From: Anaerolineae bacterium
Lineage (GTDB): Bacteria > Chloroflexota > Anaerolineae > JAFGEY01
Direction: 5' to 3'
Length of the DNA: 13,926 bases
Assembly: GCA_016929205.1 (NCBI GenBank)
Contig: JAFGJF010000493.1
Span: 1-13,926, forward strand
The notes below the pieces were generated by a model, which saw only the letters and a list, made by a program, of their open reading frames with translations, was not told the DNA's origin and did not search any database. This document shows, piece after piece, positions 7,256 through 13,534 of this stretch (its first letter is position 1; the number at the start of each line of letters is the position of its first letter). Made by a program: the position numbers and the translations under genes.

Positions 7256-7483
7256 CCAAAACCCCCGATACAGAATTTACCAAAAAGATATACAGGATTA
7301 ACAGGATTTTCATGATTAACGGGATTCGATATCAAGCCAGATCCTGCCCGTCAAACTCGATCCCGGGGGCAAAACTGCTGAAACAAGGCCCAGCGTTCCC
7401 TACCCCCGGCGCGCCGCTTCCGTCTGTAAACTCGCCACCGTCCGGGGCTGCCAGTTGTCTCTGCCGGGCAAACGTTTCACGCA
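7256..7483. other. Convergent intergenic gap between ecfT and nadE
   Basis: No gene is supported in these 228 bases. They hold the 9-nt tandem repeat at 7292-7327 and a loose inverted repeat CCGGGGG (7363-7369) / CCCCCGG (7403-7409) with a 33-base loop. I find no classic terminator with a T-run for either of the two converging genes. Confidence 0.6.
7292..7327 (+). repeat. Tandem 9-nt repeat, four units
   Basis: Four consecutive nonamers read ACAGGATTA, ACAGGATTT, TCATGATTA and ACGGGATTC. A related copy, ACAGAATTT, lies slightly upstream at 7270-7278. The same unit family recurs at 9320-9347, so the two arrays flank nadE. It resembles short intergenic dispersed repeats rather than coding sequence. 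Confidence 0.8.
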
Positions 7484-9250
7484 TCATTCTTCCCGATACC
7501 AATTTGTAATCGGCGGCCGCCGGTCTTTTCCGAAGGCACGCGGCGTGATCTTGACCCCGGGGGGCGCCTGGCGGCGCTTGTACTCGGCGCGATCGACCAT
7601 ACGGATCACGTCGACAACCGTCTCCCGTTCAAAGCCCAAGTCAACGATCTCTTGCATACCGCGATCCTCCTCGACATAGGCGTGCAAGATCGCATCGAGC
7701 ACGGGATAGGGTGGCAACGAATCCTGGTCGGTCTGGTTGGGTCGCAGTTCGGCAGTCGGAGCCTTGTCAAAGATGCGCTGGGGCACGATCTCGCGTCCCG
7801 CGCGCGCGTTGATGTACCCGCACAGCCGGTAAACCAGATCTTTGGGCACGTCCTTGATCACGGCATAACCGCCAGCCATATCCCCGTACAGCGTAGCATA
7901 ACCCACGCTCATCTCACTCTTGTTGCCGGTGGTCAATACCAGCCAGCCAAACTTGTTGCTCAAGGCCATCAGAATGTTGCCCCGGATGCGCGCCTGGATA
8001 TTTTCCTCGGCCACATTTGGCTCGGTACCGGCAAAGGCATCAGACAGCATGTCGAGATAGGATTGAAAGGTGTCATCGACCGGAATCGTCAGATAACGAA
8101 TCCCCAGGTTGTGAGCCAATTTGCTGGCGTCCTCACGGCTGTCGTTCGACGAGTAACGCGAAGGCATAAACACAACGGTCACGTTTTCGGGGCCCAGCGC
8201 ATCGCTGGCGATGCAGGCCACCAATGCCGAGTCGACGCCGCCCGAAAGTCCGATCACGGCCTTGTGAAAACCATTCTTGCGTATATAATCGCCCGTACCC
8301 AGTACAATCGCCTGGTAGACCTCGGCCAGAGGATCGAGCACCGGCACGACCTTGGACACCTCAGCACCCTGCCCCGCATCCCCTTCTGCCCCTTTTTGTG
8401 TTCCCGCTGTGGGCTCTGTATTCCCGCTCCGCAACACAACCTGTTGTATCGCTTCGGCAGCGAGCGAGATGCGCTCTTTGCGGCGGCGAGGATCGTGCAG
8501 CCGCTGCCGGAACACGGCGCTCAGATCGAGGTCGGCAACGACCAGGTCTTCGACAAATTGCTTGCCACGGGCCACAACCTCACCACGCTCGTCGACGATC
8601 ACGCTGCCACCGTCGAAAACCAGCTCGTCCTGCCCGCCAACAAGGTTACAGAAGGCCATCAGCACCACGTTGTCAGCGGCACGGGTGGCCAACATCCGCT
8701 CGCGCGACGTCCCTTTGCCGGCGTGATAAGGCGATGCCGAAATGTTGACCACCAACTGCGCCCCAGCCAACGCCTGGGTCTTGGTCGGCCCGGCAGGATA
8801 CCACACGTCCTCACAGATGTTGACGCCAACCTTTGTCCCACCCAACGAAAAGACCAGGGGACACTCCCCGGCCCGGAAATAACGTTCCTCGTCGAACACC
8901 GAATAGTTGGGCAGGTATGTTTTGTGATATACGCCCGCGATCCGGCCATCGTCTAGCACCGCGGCGGCGTTATAGATGTCGTCGTCGCGATCGACAAAGC
9001 CCACGATGGCCACAATGCCGCTCGTCTGGCACGCGATCCGCTCCAATACCCGCCGGTTTGCCTCGACAAAGCTGGGCTTGAGCAGCAAATCTTCCGGCGG
9101 GTAGCCGGTCACGGCCAGTTCCGGAAAGGCAACGATATCGGCGCCCAGCTTGATCGCGCGCGCGATATGGTTCAAAATCTTGGTTTCGTTTCCCCGCAGA
9201 TCCCCGACCGTCGGGTTGATCTGCGCTAAGGCAATGCGTAACGTCGTCAT
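7484..9250 (-). CDS. nadE: Glutamine-dependent NAD+ synthetase
   Basis: The enzyme amidates nicotinate adenine dinucleotide to NAD+ using ATP, with ammonia supplied by its own glutaminase domain. The 588-residue protein begins with a carbon-nitrogen hydrolase (nitrilase-fold) domain whose catalytic triad is visible: E44 in FPELAVTGY, K110 in YHKTYLPNY and C146 in GVNICEDVW. The C-terminal synthetase domain has the PP-loop LSGGVDSA (335-342), then TTGNKSEMSVGY and DKAPTAELRPNQTDQDSLPPY. A Gly/Glu/Ala/Thr-rich stretch (about 276-300) between the domains looks like a flexible linker and adds to the length. ATG 9250 has AAAGGAT about six bases upstream on the minus strand. The gene stands alone, convergent with ecfT and divergent from the DUF3307 gene. 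The assignment is very secure. Confidence 0.97.
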   Translation of the reverse strand: MTTLRIALAQINPTVGDLRGNETKILNHIARAIKLGADIVAFPELAVTGYPPEDLLLKPSFVEANRRVLERIACQTSGIVAIVGFVDRDDDIYNAAAVLDDGRIAGVYHKTYLPNYSVFDEERYFRAGECPLVFSLGGTKVGVNICEDVWYPAGPTKTQALAGAQLVVNISASPYHAGKGTSRERMLATRAADNVVLMAFCNLVGGQDELVFDGGSVIVDERGEVVARGKQFVEDLVVADLDLSAVFRQRLHDPRRRKERISLAAEAIQQVVLRSGNTEPTAGTQKGAEGDAGQGAEVSKVVPVLDPLAEVYQAIVLGTGDYIRKNGFHKAVIGLSGGVDSALVACIASDALGPENVTVVFMPSRYSSNDSREDASKLAHNLGIRYLTIPVDDTFQSYLDMLSDAFAGTEPNVAEENIQARIRGNILMALSNKFGWLVLTTGNKSEMSVGYATLYGDMAGGYAVIKDVPKDLVYRLCGYINARAGREIVPQRIFDKAPTAELRPNQTDQDSLPPYPVLDAILHAYVEEDRGMQEIVDLGFERETVVDVIRMVDRAEYKRRQAPPGVKITPRAFGKDRRPPITNWYREE

Positions 9251-9303
9251 ATCTATCCTTTCACCACAGGCTCTTCCGGTTAACGTCGTGCTACCCTGGC
9301 GCT

Positions 9304-9312
9304 ATTATAACA
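9304..9312 (-). promoter_or_regulatory. Extended -10 promoter of nadE
   Basis: On the minus strand, TGTTATAAT is a perfect TATAAT box with the TGN extension (-10 hexamer at 9309-9304). It lies about 55 bases before the nadE start. No good -35 box is visible where one would fall (about 9327-9332), which an extended -10 can tolerate. That upstream area is occupied by the 9-nt repeat family. Confidence 0.65.
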
Positions 9313-9319
9313 CACATTC

Positions 9320-9347
9320 GCAGGACTACACAGGATTGCCCGGATCT
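9320..9347 (+). repeat. Second array of the 9-nt repeat family, upstream of nadE
   Basis: GCAGGACTA (9320-9328), ACAGGATTG (9330-9338) and CCCGGATCT (9339-9347) match the nonamer pattern of the array at 7292-7327 and have the same orientation on the plus strand. ACGGATCTC at 9361-9369 may be a further degenerate unit. The array overlaps the expected -35 region of nadE. Confidence 0.6.
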
Positions 9348-9376
9348 TTACGCAAAATTTACGGATCTCGAAACCC

Positions 9377-9392
9377 TGTGATCCAGATCATA
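9377..9392 (+). promoter_or_regulatory. CRP-type binding box
   Basis: TGTGA-TCCAGA-TCATA matches the E. coli CRP consensus TGTGA-N6-TCACA at nine of ten fixed positions. It is an imperfect 16-bp palindrome with half-sites TGTGATC and GATCATA. It lies about 126 bases upstream of the DUF3307 gene, on whose strand the CRP/FNR-family gene follows. In the intergenic regions I see no second site this good. The -10-like TACACT at 9414-9419 is close downstream. Confidence 0.55.
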
Positions 9393-9447
9393 GCAGGCCC
9401 GCCCCAAACCTGGTACACTATAGTCGAATACACGAGAGTCTAAACCA

Positions 9448-9464
9448 CATCGTCGAAACAAGCG
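9448..9464 (+). repeat. 17-mer shared with the CRP-family promoter, copy 1
   Basis: CATCGTCGAAACAAGCG matches CATTGTCGAAACAAGCG at 10298-10314 with one difference. Here its 3' part forms a hairpin, ACAAGC-GATT-GCTTGT (9458-9473). A 9-nt direct repeat TTGTTCAGG follows at 9470-9478 and 9497-9505; its second copy overlaps the Shine-Dalgarno of the DUF3307 gene. Confidence 0.7.
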
Positions 9465-9517
9465 ATTGCTTGTTCAGGCACAATTCATTCGTTTATTTGT
9501 TCAGGAGGCGATCACCT

Positions 9518-10234
9518 ATGAAAGACACAACCATGCTGCAAGCCATCTTTTTTGCACACCTGCTGGGCGATTACGTTTTCCAGACCGATCGCATCGCCAT
9601 GTGGAAAAGTCGCAGCATATGGGGCGTGCTGGTCCACGGCGGCATCGTCACCGCGTTCACACTGCTGTGTGCGCTGCCTTTTGCCCTCGACTGGTGGCCT
9701 TATGCCCTGCTGCTTGGCACGATCCACACCTTGATCGACGTCGCCCGCACCAAGGCCGGCAAGACGGACGCAGCCACGACGTTGTTTCTGTTTTTGCTCG
9801 ATCAGGCGCTGCATGTCCTGGCAATCGTGCTCGTGGTGAGCTGGTCGGGCTGGCTGGCACGACGTCCGGTCGAATCCGCACTGGGAACCTGGCTGCAAGA
9901 GGGCAACCGTTTGTTCTTTGCCATTGGCTATGTTTTGCTCAGCATGCCGGCCTGGGTGTTGATCCACTTTGTGGTCAAAGGCACAGGCGCGGAAAGCAAG
10001 AGTTTACCCGGCCGGCCCGGCGAGCGGTACGTCGGGATGCTGGAGCGCGGGTTGATTGCCACCTTTGTGATGCTCGGCCAGTTTCTGCTCGTGCCATTGG
10101 TCGTCGCCCCCAGGCTGGCACTGGACGGGGCCAACGCACAGATCGATGACGAGCGGATCGGCTACCTGGGCGAGCTGCTGGTCAGCGTCAGCCTGGCCGT
10201 CGCCGTGGGATTGTTCCTGAGAGAGCTGGCATAG
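9518..10234 (+). CDS. DUF3307 family membrane protein
   Basis: The family is found widely in bacteria and has no established biochemical role. The 238-residue product shows the typical N-terminal signature HLLGDYVFQTDRIAMWK (14-30), then conserved polar residues inside hydrophobic segments: H40, HTLID (70-74) and LLDQALH (93-99). The second family motif, GERYVGMLERGLIATF (168-183), follows. About six hydrophobic segments are apparent (roughly 36-56, 61-77, 98-112, 132-153, 178-198 and 217-234), implying an integral inner-membrane protein. ATG 9518 is preceded by AGGAGG (9503-9508) with nine bases of spacing; the 16-residue upstream extension has no such site. The CRP/FNR-type gene follows within 34 bases of its stop if the early start is used, so the two may be cotranscribed. 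A CRP-type box lies upstream. Confidence 0.88.
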   Translation: MKDTTMLQAIFFAHLLGDYVFQTDRIAMWKSRSIWGVLVHGGIVTAFTLLCALPFALDWWPYALLLGTIHTLIDVARTKAGKTDAATTLFLFLLDQALHVLAIVLVVSWSGWLARRPVESALGTWLQEGNRLFFAIGYVLLSMPAWVLIHFVVKGTGAESKSLPGRPGERYVGMLERGLIATFVMLGQFLLVPLVVAPRLALDGANAQIDDERIGYLGELLVSVSLAVAVGLFLRELA

Positions 10235-10255
10235 ACACCTGCTGGGCTGTCTGAA

Positions 10256-10271
10256 AAGGAGTGAAACCATG
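10256..10271 (+). promoter_or_regulatory. Alternative Shine-Dalgarno and start for an N-extended CRP-family protein
   Basis: AAGGAG (10256-10261) stands seven bases before an ATG at 10269 that is in frame with the regulator and adds 40 residues rich in Thr, Pro and Ala. A read-through transcript from the DUF3307 gene would carry this start, whereas a transcript from the promoter at 10300-10328 would not. Confidence 0.5.
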
Positions 10272-10297
10272 ACAACCAGGAACAAAACAACAACACC

Positions 10298-10328
10298 CAT
10301 TGTCGAAACAAGCGGAATGGTGTACAAT
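10298..10328 (+). promoter_or_regulatory. Internal promoter of the CRP-family gene, with 17-mer copy 2
   Basis: The -35 TTGTCG (10300-10305), a 17-base spacer and the -10 TACAAT (10323-10328) make a good sigma-70-type promoter. The repeated 17-mer (10298-10314) covers the -35 box and half of the spacer, where a bound regulator would interfere with polymerase. The promoter lies inside the 40-codon extension of the long form, so its transcript can only yield the form starting at 10389. Confidence 0.7.
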
Positions 10329-10388
10329 ACGTGCCGACCAGCCAGCCGAACGACCGCACCCGTTCCAGCCGTTGGAGGAGCACGGTCC

Positions 10389-11099
10389 ATGTCCCAAAAC
10401 AACTTGCTGCCCTTTCTGCACACCATTCCCATGTTTGCCGAAATGGACGACACGGAATTGATGCAACTGGGCAGAGACCTGAAACGAAAACGCGTCGACG
10501 CCGGGGAAAATATCTTTTTCCAGGGCGACCCGGGCGAAGCGGTCTACATTGTCGAGTCGGGCACGGTACGGATCTATGTTCACGCCGAGGATGGACAGGA
10601 AGTATCGGTCAGAATTTACGGACCCGGCGACCTGTTTGGCGAAATGTCGCTGCTCGACCAACGCCCCCGTTCGGCCACGGCCGTGGCGGTCGAAAAAGCG
10701 ACACTGTGGGTGATGAGCGACCAAGACTTTTACCGGCACCTGCGCACCAGCCACCAGTTGGCGCTCAACGTGATGCTGACCTTGAGCACCCGGCTGCGCG
10801 AGACAAACGAGTCGATCAAATCGCTGGCCTCGCTCGACGTGACCCGGCGCATCGCCAAGCGGCTGCTCTCGCTGGCCCTGCGGCAAGGCGAACGGATCAC
10901 CAGCGACCGCATTCGGATCACCAGCCCCCTGACCCAGGGCGACCTGGCGAGCCTGATCAGCGCCAGCCGCGAGAGCACCAACCGCGCCCTGCGCGCCTTG
11001 CAACGCAAAGGCCTGATCGACATGCAGGAAGGTTACCTCATTTTGCTCAAGCCGGACGAGCTCTCCGGCTTGCTCTGCACGGACGAAACGTGGTGGTAG
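10389..11099 (+). CDS. CRP/FNR-family transcriptional regulator
   Basis: The 236-residue protein has a cyclic-nucleotide-binding domain followed by a Crp-type helix-turn-helix, the standard two-domain layout. The phosphate-binding cassette FGEMSLLDQRPRSATA (83-98) keeps the Glu (E85) and Arg-Ser pair (R94, S95) that bind cAMP in E. coli CRP, so a cyclic nucleotide ligand is plausible. No cysteine cluster for an FNR-type iron-sulfur centre is present. The recognition helix SRESTNRAL (193-201) retains the Arg, Glu and Arg (R194, E195, R199) that in CRP read TGTGA, consistent with the box at 9377-9392. GGAGGAG (10374-10380) stands eight bases before ATG 10389, which gives the usual family length. 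An in-frame ATG at 10269 with its own Shine-Dalgarno could add 40 residues. Targets beyond its own neighbourhood are unknown. Confidence 0.92.
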   Translation: MSQNNLLPFLHTIPMFAEMDDTELMQLGRDLKRKRVDAGENIFFQGDPGEAVYIVESGTVRIYVHAEDGQEVSVRIYGPGDLFGEMSLLDQRPRSATAVAVEKATLWVMSDQDFYRHLRTSHQLALNVMLTLSTRLRETNESIKSLASLDVTRRIAKRLLSLALRQGERITSDRIRITSPLTQGDLASLISASRESTNRALRALQRKGLIDMQEGYLILLKPDELSGLLCTDETWW

Positions 11100-11129
11100 A
11101 TGACGCTCGTTTTTCTTGTTCGCTCGAGT

Positions 11130-11183
11130 TTTAACCGGCTTCTTACCATTTCTTACCATCATTTAACTTTTTTACGATACACT
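11130..11183 (+). promoter_or_regulatory. Direct-repeat array and candidate promoter for the glmS leader
   Basis: Heptamers TTTAACC (11130-11136), CTTACCA (11142-11148), CTTACCA (11152-11158) and TTTAACT (11162-11168) recur at 12-, 10- and 10-base steps. The middle two are part of a perfect 10-bp tandem repeat, TTCTTACCAT. A -10-like TACACT (11178-11183) follows, but the -35 position has no consensus hexamer. This arrangement resembles activator-dependent promoters of OmpR/PhoB-type regulators. Transcription from here would include the ribozyme and glmS. Confidence 0.45.
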
Positions 11184-11265
11184 ATGGCCACAAAGGAAGG
11201 TTGCTTCATTCCGGATCACCAAAGGAGGCGCCGATAAGCTCATAGACCAACAACAGGAGAAAAAA

Positions 11266-11410
11266 AGCGCATGGCCCACGCCCCGTGCGTGGGTGACGAG
11301 GAAGGGGGTTCCCGGCGTCACAGCCGGGCCAAGGGCGATGAAAAAAGATCATCGCTCGAAAATCGACAGATCAGCGGAAGCCCCCAGGCCGTTTCCACCG
11401 GCCTTTTGAC
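11266..11410 (+). ncRNA. glmS ribozyme (glucosamine-6-phosphate-activated self-cleaving RNA), with an inserted two-hairpin segment
   Basis: The order of conserved glmS ribozyme elements is present. The cleavage-site block AGCGCATGG (11266-11274; consensus about AGCGCCUGG) would be cut between A11266 and G11267. P1 is CCCACGC/GCGTGGG (11275-11281 with 11287-11293). TGACGAGG (11294-11301) follows, including the guanine proposed as general base in characterised ribozymes. P2 is GGGGG/CCCCC (11304-11308 with 11381-11385), then ATCGA (11362-11366) and ATCAGCGGAAG (11370-11380). CGC (11268-11270) can pair with GCG (11374-11376) as P2.2. A P3-like hairpin AGGCCG/CGGCCT (11386-11391 with 11399-11404) follows. 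Between GGTT and ATCGA about 51 extra bases form two hairpins: CCCGGC/GCCGGG (11311-11328) and a 9-bp stem (11333-11341 with 11349-11357). Lying upstream of glmS, it would shut glmS off when glucosamine-6-phosphate accumulates. I compared it with B. anthracis and B. subtilis ribozymes from memory. Confidence 0.75.
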
Positions 11411-11674
11411 CTTTCTCCTTCAATCAAGCGGGCAGATGGCGAAACCTAACGCCCCCTCGCCTGCCAGCCAGCGAACGCGCAAAACCCGTTGGGCGACCTC
11501 GGCACAATGGCGTTCGGCAGTGGAGCCTTTTTCCAGTCACAATTCAAGACGGTTACCGGGAACAGCCAACCCTGGTCAAGGTTGATCGGCGCTTGCGCGA
11601 TCGTGCCGTTTGCGCCAGCCCACGCCGGACCATCCAGTAGAATGTGACTAGTCGCTACACGAAGGAGAACAATC
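11411..11674 (+). other. Long untranslated spacer between the ribozyme and glmS
   Basis: No gene is supported. A near-palindrome GATC-G-GCGC-TT-GCGC-GATC lies at 11584-11602. TAGAAT at 11638-11643 is -10-like but has no -35. The glmS Shine-Dalgarno AAGGAG is at 11662-11667. I could not find the P4 domain that follows P3 in most glmS ribozymes. A short T-run follows GGAGCC near 11528, without a strong stem. Confidence 0.5.
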
Positions 11675-13534
11675 ATGTGCGGCATTGTCGGATATATCGG
11701 GCCACGCCAGGCTCCGCCTATCGTCATGGAAGGGCTGCGCCAGTTGGAATATCGCGGCTATGATTCGGCCGGGTTGGCGGTCATCGATGGAAAGGGCGAC
11801 CTGCAGGTGCGCCGCCAGAAAGGCAAACTGATCAACCTCGAAAGGCTGCTGCAAAACGATCCCGTCGCCGGGCACATTGCCATCGGCCACACCCGCTGGG
11901 CCACACACGGCCCGCCCTGCGAGCGCAACGCCCACCCCCACAGCAGTCCCGATGGCGAACTGGTCGTGGTGCAAAACGGGATCGTCGAAAATTTCGCCGA
12001 GCTGCGTCTCCGATTGCAGTCCGCCGGGTATTGTTTCAACAGCGACACGGACACCGAGGTGATCGTCCACTTGATCCACAGCCACTATCACAACGGCAGC
12101 GACGGCGACCTGGTTCGCGCCGTGCGCGCCGCGCTCGAGGAACTACAAGGTCCCAGCGCGATCGTCGTGCTCAGCAAGGCCCATCCTGGGCACCTGATCG
12201 CCGCCCGCCTGGGCAACGCCGGCGGCGTCGCGATCGGGTACGGCAATGGCGAAATGTTTGTCGCCAGCGACATCCCGGCCATTCTGCGCCACACGCGGCG
12301 CATGTGTTTTCTCGAGAACCGCCAGATGGCGATCGTCAGCGCCGGCGGCCTGGTCTTGACCGATTTGGCGGGCAACGCGGCCGTGCCCGAAAAAACAACC
12401 ATCGGCTGGGACCCCGTTGCGGCGGAAAAGGGCGCTTACCGCCATTTTATGCAAAAAGAGATTTACGAACAGGGGCGCAGCCTGGCCGACACACTGCGCG
12501 GGCGGCTGGATTTCAAGCGCCAGCGGGTGGTGCTCGACACGCTCAACCTGCTGCCAGAACAGGTGGCCCAATTATCCAAGATCACGATCATCGCCTGCGG
12601 GACGAGCTATTACGCCGGACTGGTCGGCAAGTTTATGATCGAGAACCTGGCGCGGCTGCCGGTCGAGGTCGATTACGGCAGCGAGTTCCGCTATCGCAGC
12701 CCGATCTTTGCTCCCGGACACATGGTGCTGGCGATCACCCAGAGCGGGGAGACGGTCGACACGCTGGCGGCGCTGGAAGAAGGGCGCGAGAACGGCGCGT
12801 TTACAGCAGCGATCGTCAACACGATTGGCAGCCAGGCCGCTCGCTTGTGCGATGGGGTGATGTACATGCAGGCCGGGCCGGAGATCGGCGTGGCCAGCAC
12901 CAAGGCCTTTACAACCTCGCTGGTCGATCTGTTCCTGCTGGCTGTTTACCTGGGACAGGAGCGCGGCCTGCTCGACGAGGCGCAACGCGCCGCGCTGATT
13001 CGCGCCGTCGTGGCCCTGCCGGGCCTGGCCGGGGAGCTGCTGGACGAGGCCCAGCACGGCTACCGCTACAAGTTCCTGGCCGAACGCTTTTACCAGTGCC
13101 ACAACGTGTTGTACCTGGGCCGGGGGATCAATTATCCCGTGGCGCTGGAAGGGGCGCTCAAGCTCAAAGAGATCAGCTATATCCACGCCGAAGGCTACCC
13201 GGCGGGAGAGATGAAACACGGCCCAATCGCGCTGATCGACGAGCACATGCCTACGGTCGTCGTCGCGCCACGAGACGGGGTCTATGACAAGATGATCAGC
13301 CAGATCGAACAGGTGCAGGCGCGCAACGGGCAGGTGCTGGCCGTGGCCTACGACGATGACGAGCCGATCCACGGCAAGGCCGACGAAGTGCTACCAATCC
13401 CGCGCACGCACGATCTGCTGACCCCGGTGCTGGGGGTGCTGCCGCTGCAACTGCTGGCCTACGAGATCGCGGTGCGGCGGGGGTGCGACGTGGACCAACC
13501 GAGGAACCTGGCGAAGAGCGTGACGGTCGAGTAA
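11675..13534 (+). CDS. glmS: Glutamine--fructose-6-phosphate aminotransferase (isomerizing)
   Basis: GlmS makes glucosamine-6-phosphate from fructose-6-phosphate and glutamine, the committed step towards UDP-GlcNAc and cell-wall amino sugars. The 619-residue protein has the full layout. An N-terminal class-II glutaminase starts with MCGIVGYIG, whose Cys2 is the nucleophile after Met removal, and continues with GHTRWATHG (71-79) and NGIVENF (101-107). Two SIS domains follow, marked by CGTSYYAG (308-315) and TQSGETVDT (355-363). The isomerase region HAEGYPAGEMKHGPIALID and the C-terminal NLAKSVTVE supply the expected Glu, His and Lys. ATG 11675 has AAGGAG seven bases upstream and begins at the obligatory MCGI. 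It is transcribed alone behind a long leader containing a glmS ribozyme, so feedback by its own product is likely. The assignment is very secure. Confidence 0.98.
   Translation: MCGIVGYIGPRQAPPIVMEGLRQLEYRGYDSAGLAVIDGKGDLQVRRQKGKLINLERLLQNDPVAGHIAIGHTRWATHGPPCERNAHPHSSPDGELVVVQNGIVENFAELRLRLQSAGYCFNSDTDTEVIVHLIHSHYHNGSDGDLVRAVRAALEELQGPSAIVVLSKAHPGHLIAARLGNAGGVAIGYGNGEMFVASDIPAILRHTRRMCFLENRQMAIVSAGGLVLTDLAGNAAVPEKTTIGWDPVAAEKGAYRHFMQKEIYEQGRSLADTLRGRLDFKRQRVVLDTLNLLPEQVAQLSKITIIACGTSYYAGLVGKFMIENLARLPVEVDYGSEFRYRSPIFAPGHMVLAITQSGETVDTLAALEEGRENGAFTAAIVNTIGSQAARLCDGVMYMQAGPEIGVASTKAFTTSLVDLFLLAVYLGQERGLLDEAQRAALIRAVVALPGLAGELLDEAQHGYRYKFLAERFYQCHNVLYLGRGINYPVALEGALKLKEISYIHAEGYPAGEMKHGPIALIDEHMPTVVVAPRDGVYDKMISQIEQVQARNGQVLAVAYDDDEPIHGKADEVLPIPRTHDLLTPVLGVLPLQLLAYEIAVRRGCDVDQPRNLAKSVTVE

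Noticed and set aside
7363..7409. CCGGGGG/CCCCCGG inverted repeat as a bidirectional terminator for ecfT and nadE
   Set aside because: A 33-base loop and no T-run on either side make a terminator unlikely.
7652..8956. Long plus-strand reading frame (434 codons) opposite nadE
   Set aside because: It is antisense to an unmistakable nadE, and its protein shows no family motif; high GC opens frames opposite real genes.
10188..11162. Long minus-strand reading frame opposite the CRP-family gene
   Set aside because: Shadow of the regulator on the other strand, with no recognisable domain or ribosome site.
11184..11237. 17-residue ORF and an orphan AAAGGAGG (11221-11228) in the glmS leader
   Set aside because: The tiny ORF has no ribosome site, and the strong Shine-Dalgarno is not followed by a start codon at usable distance.
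12031..13287. 418-codon plus-strand frame inside glmS
   Set aside because: An Arg/Gly/Pro-rich out-of-frame shadow of glmS.
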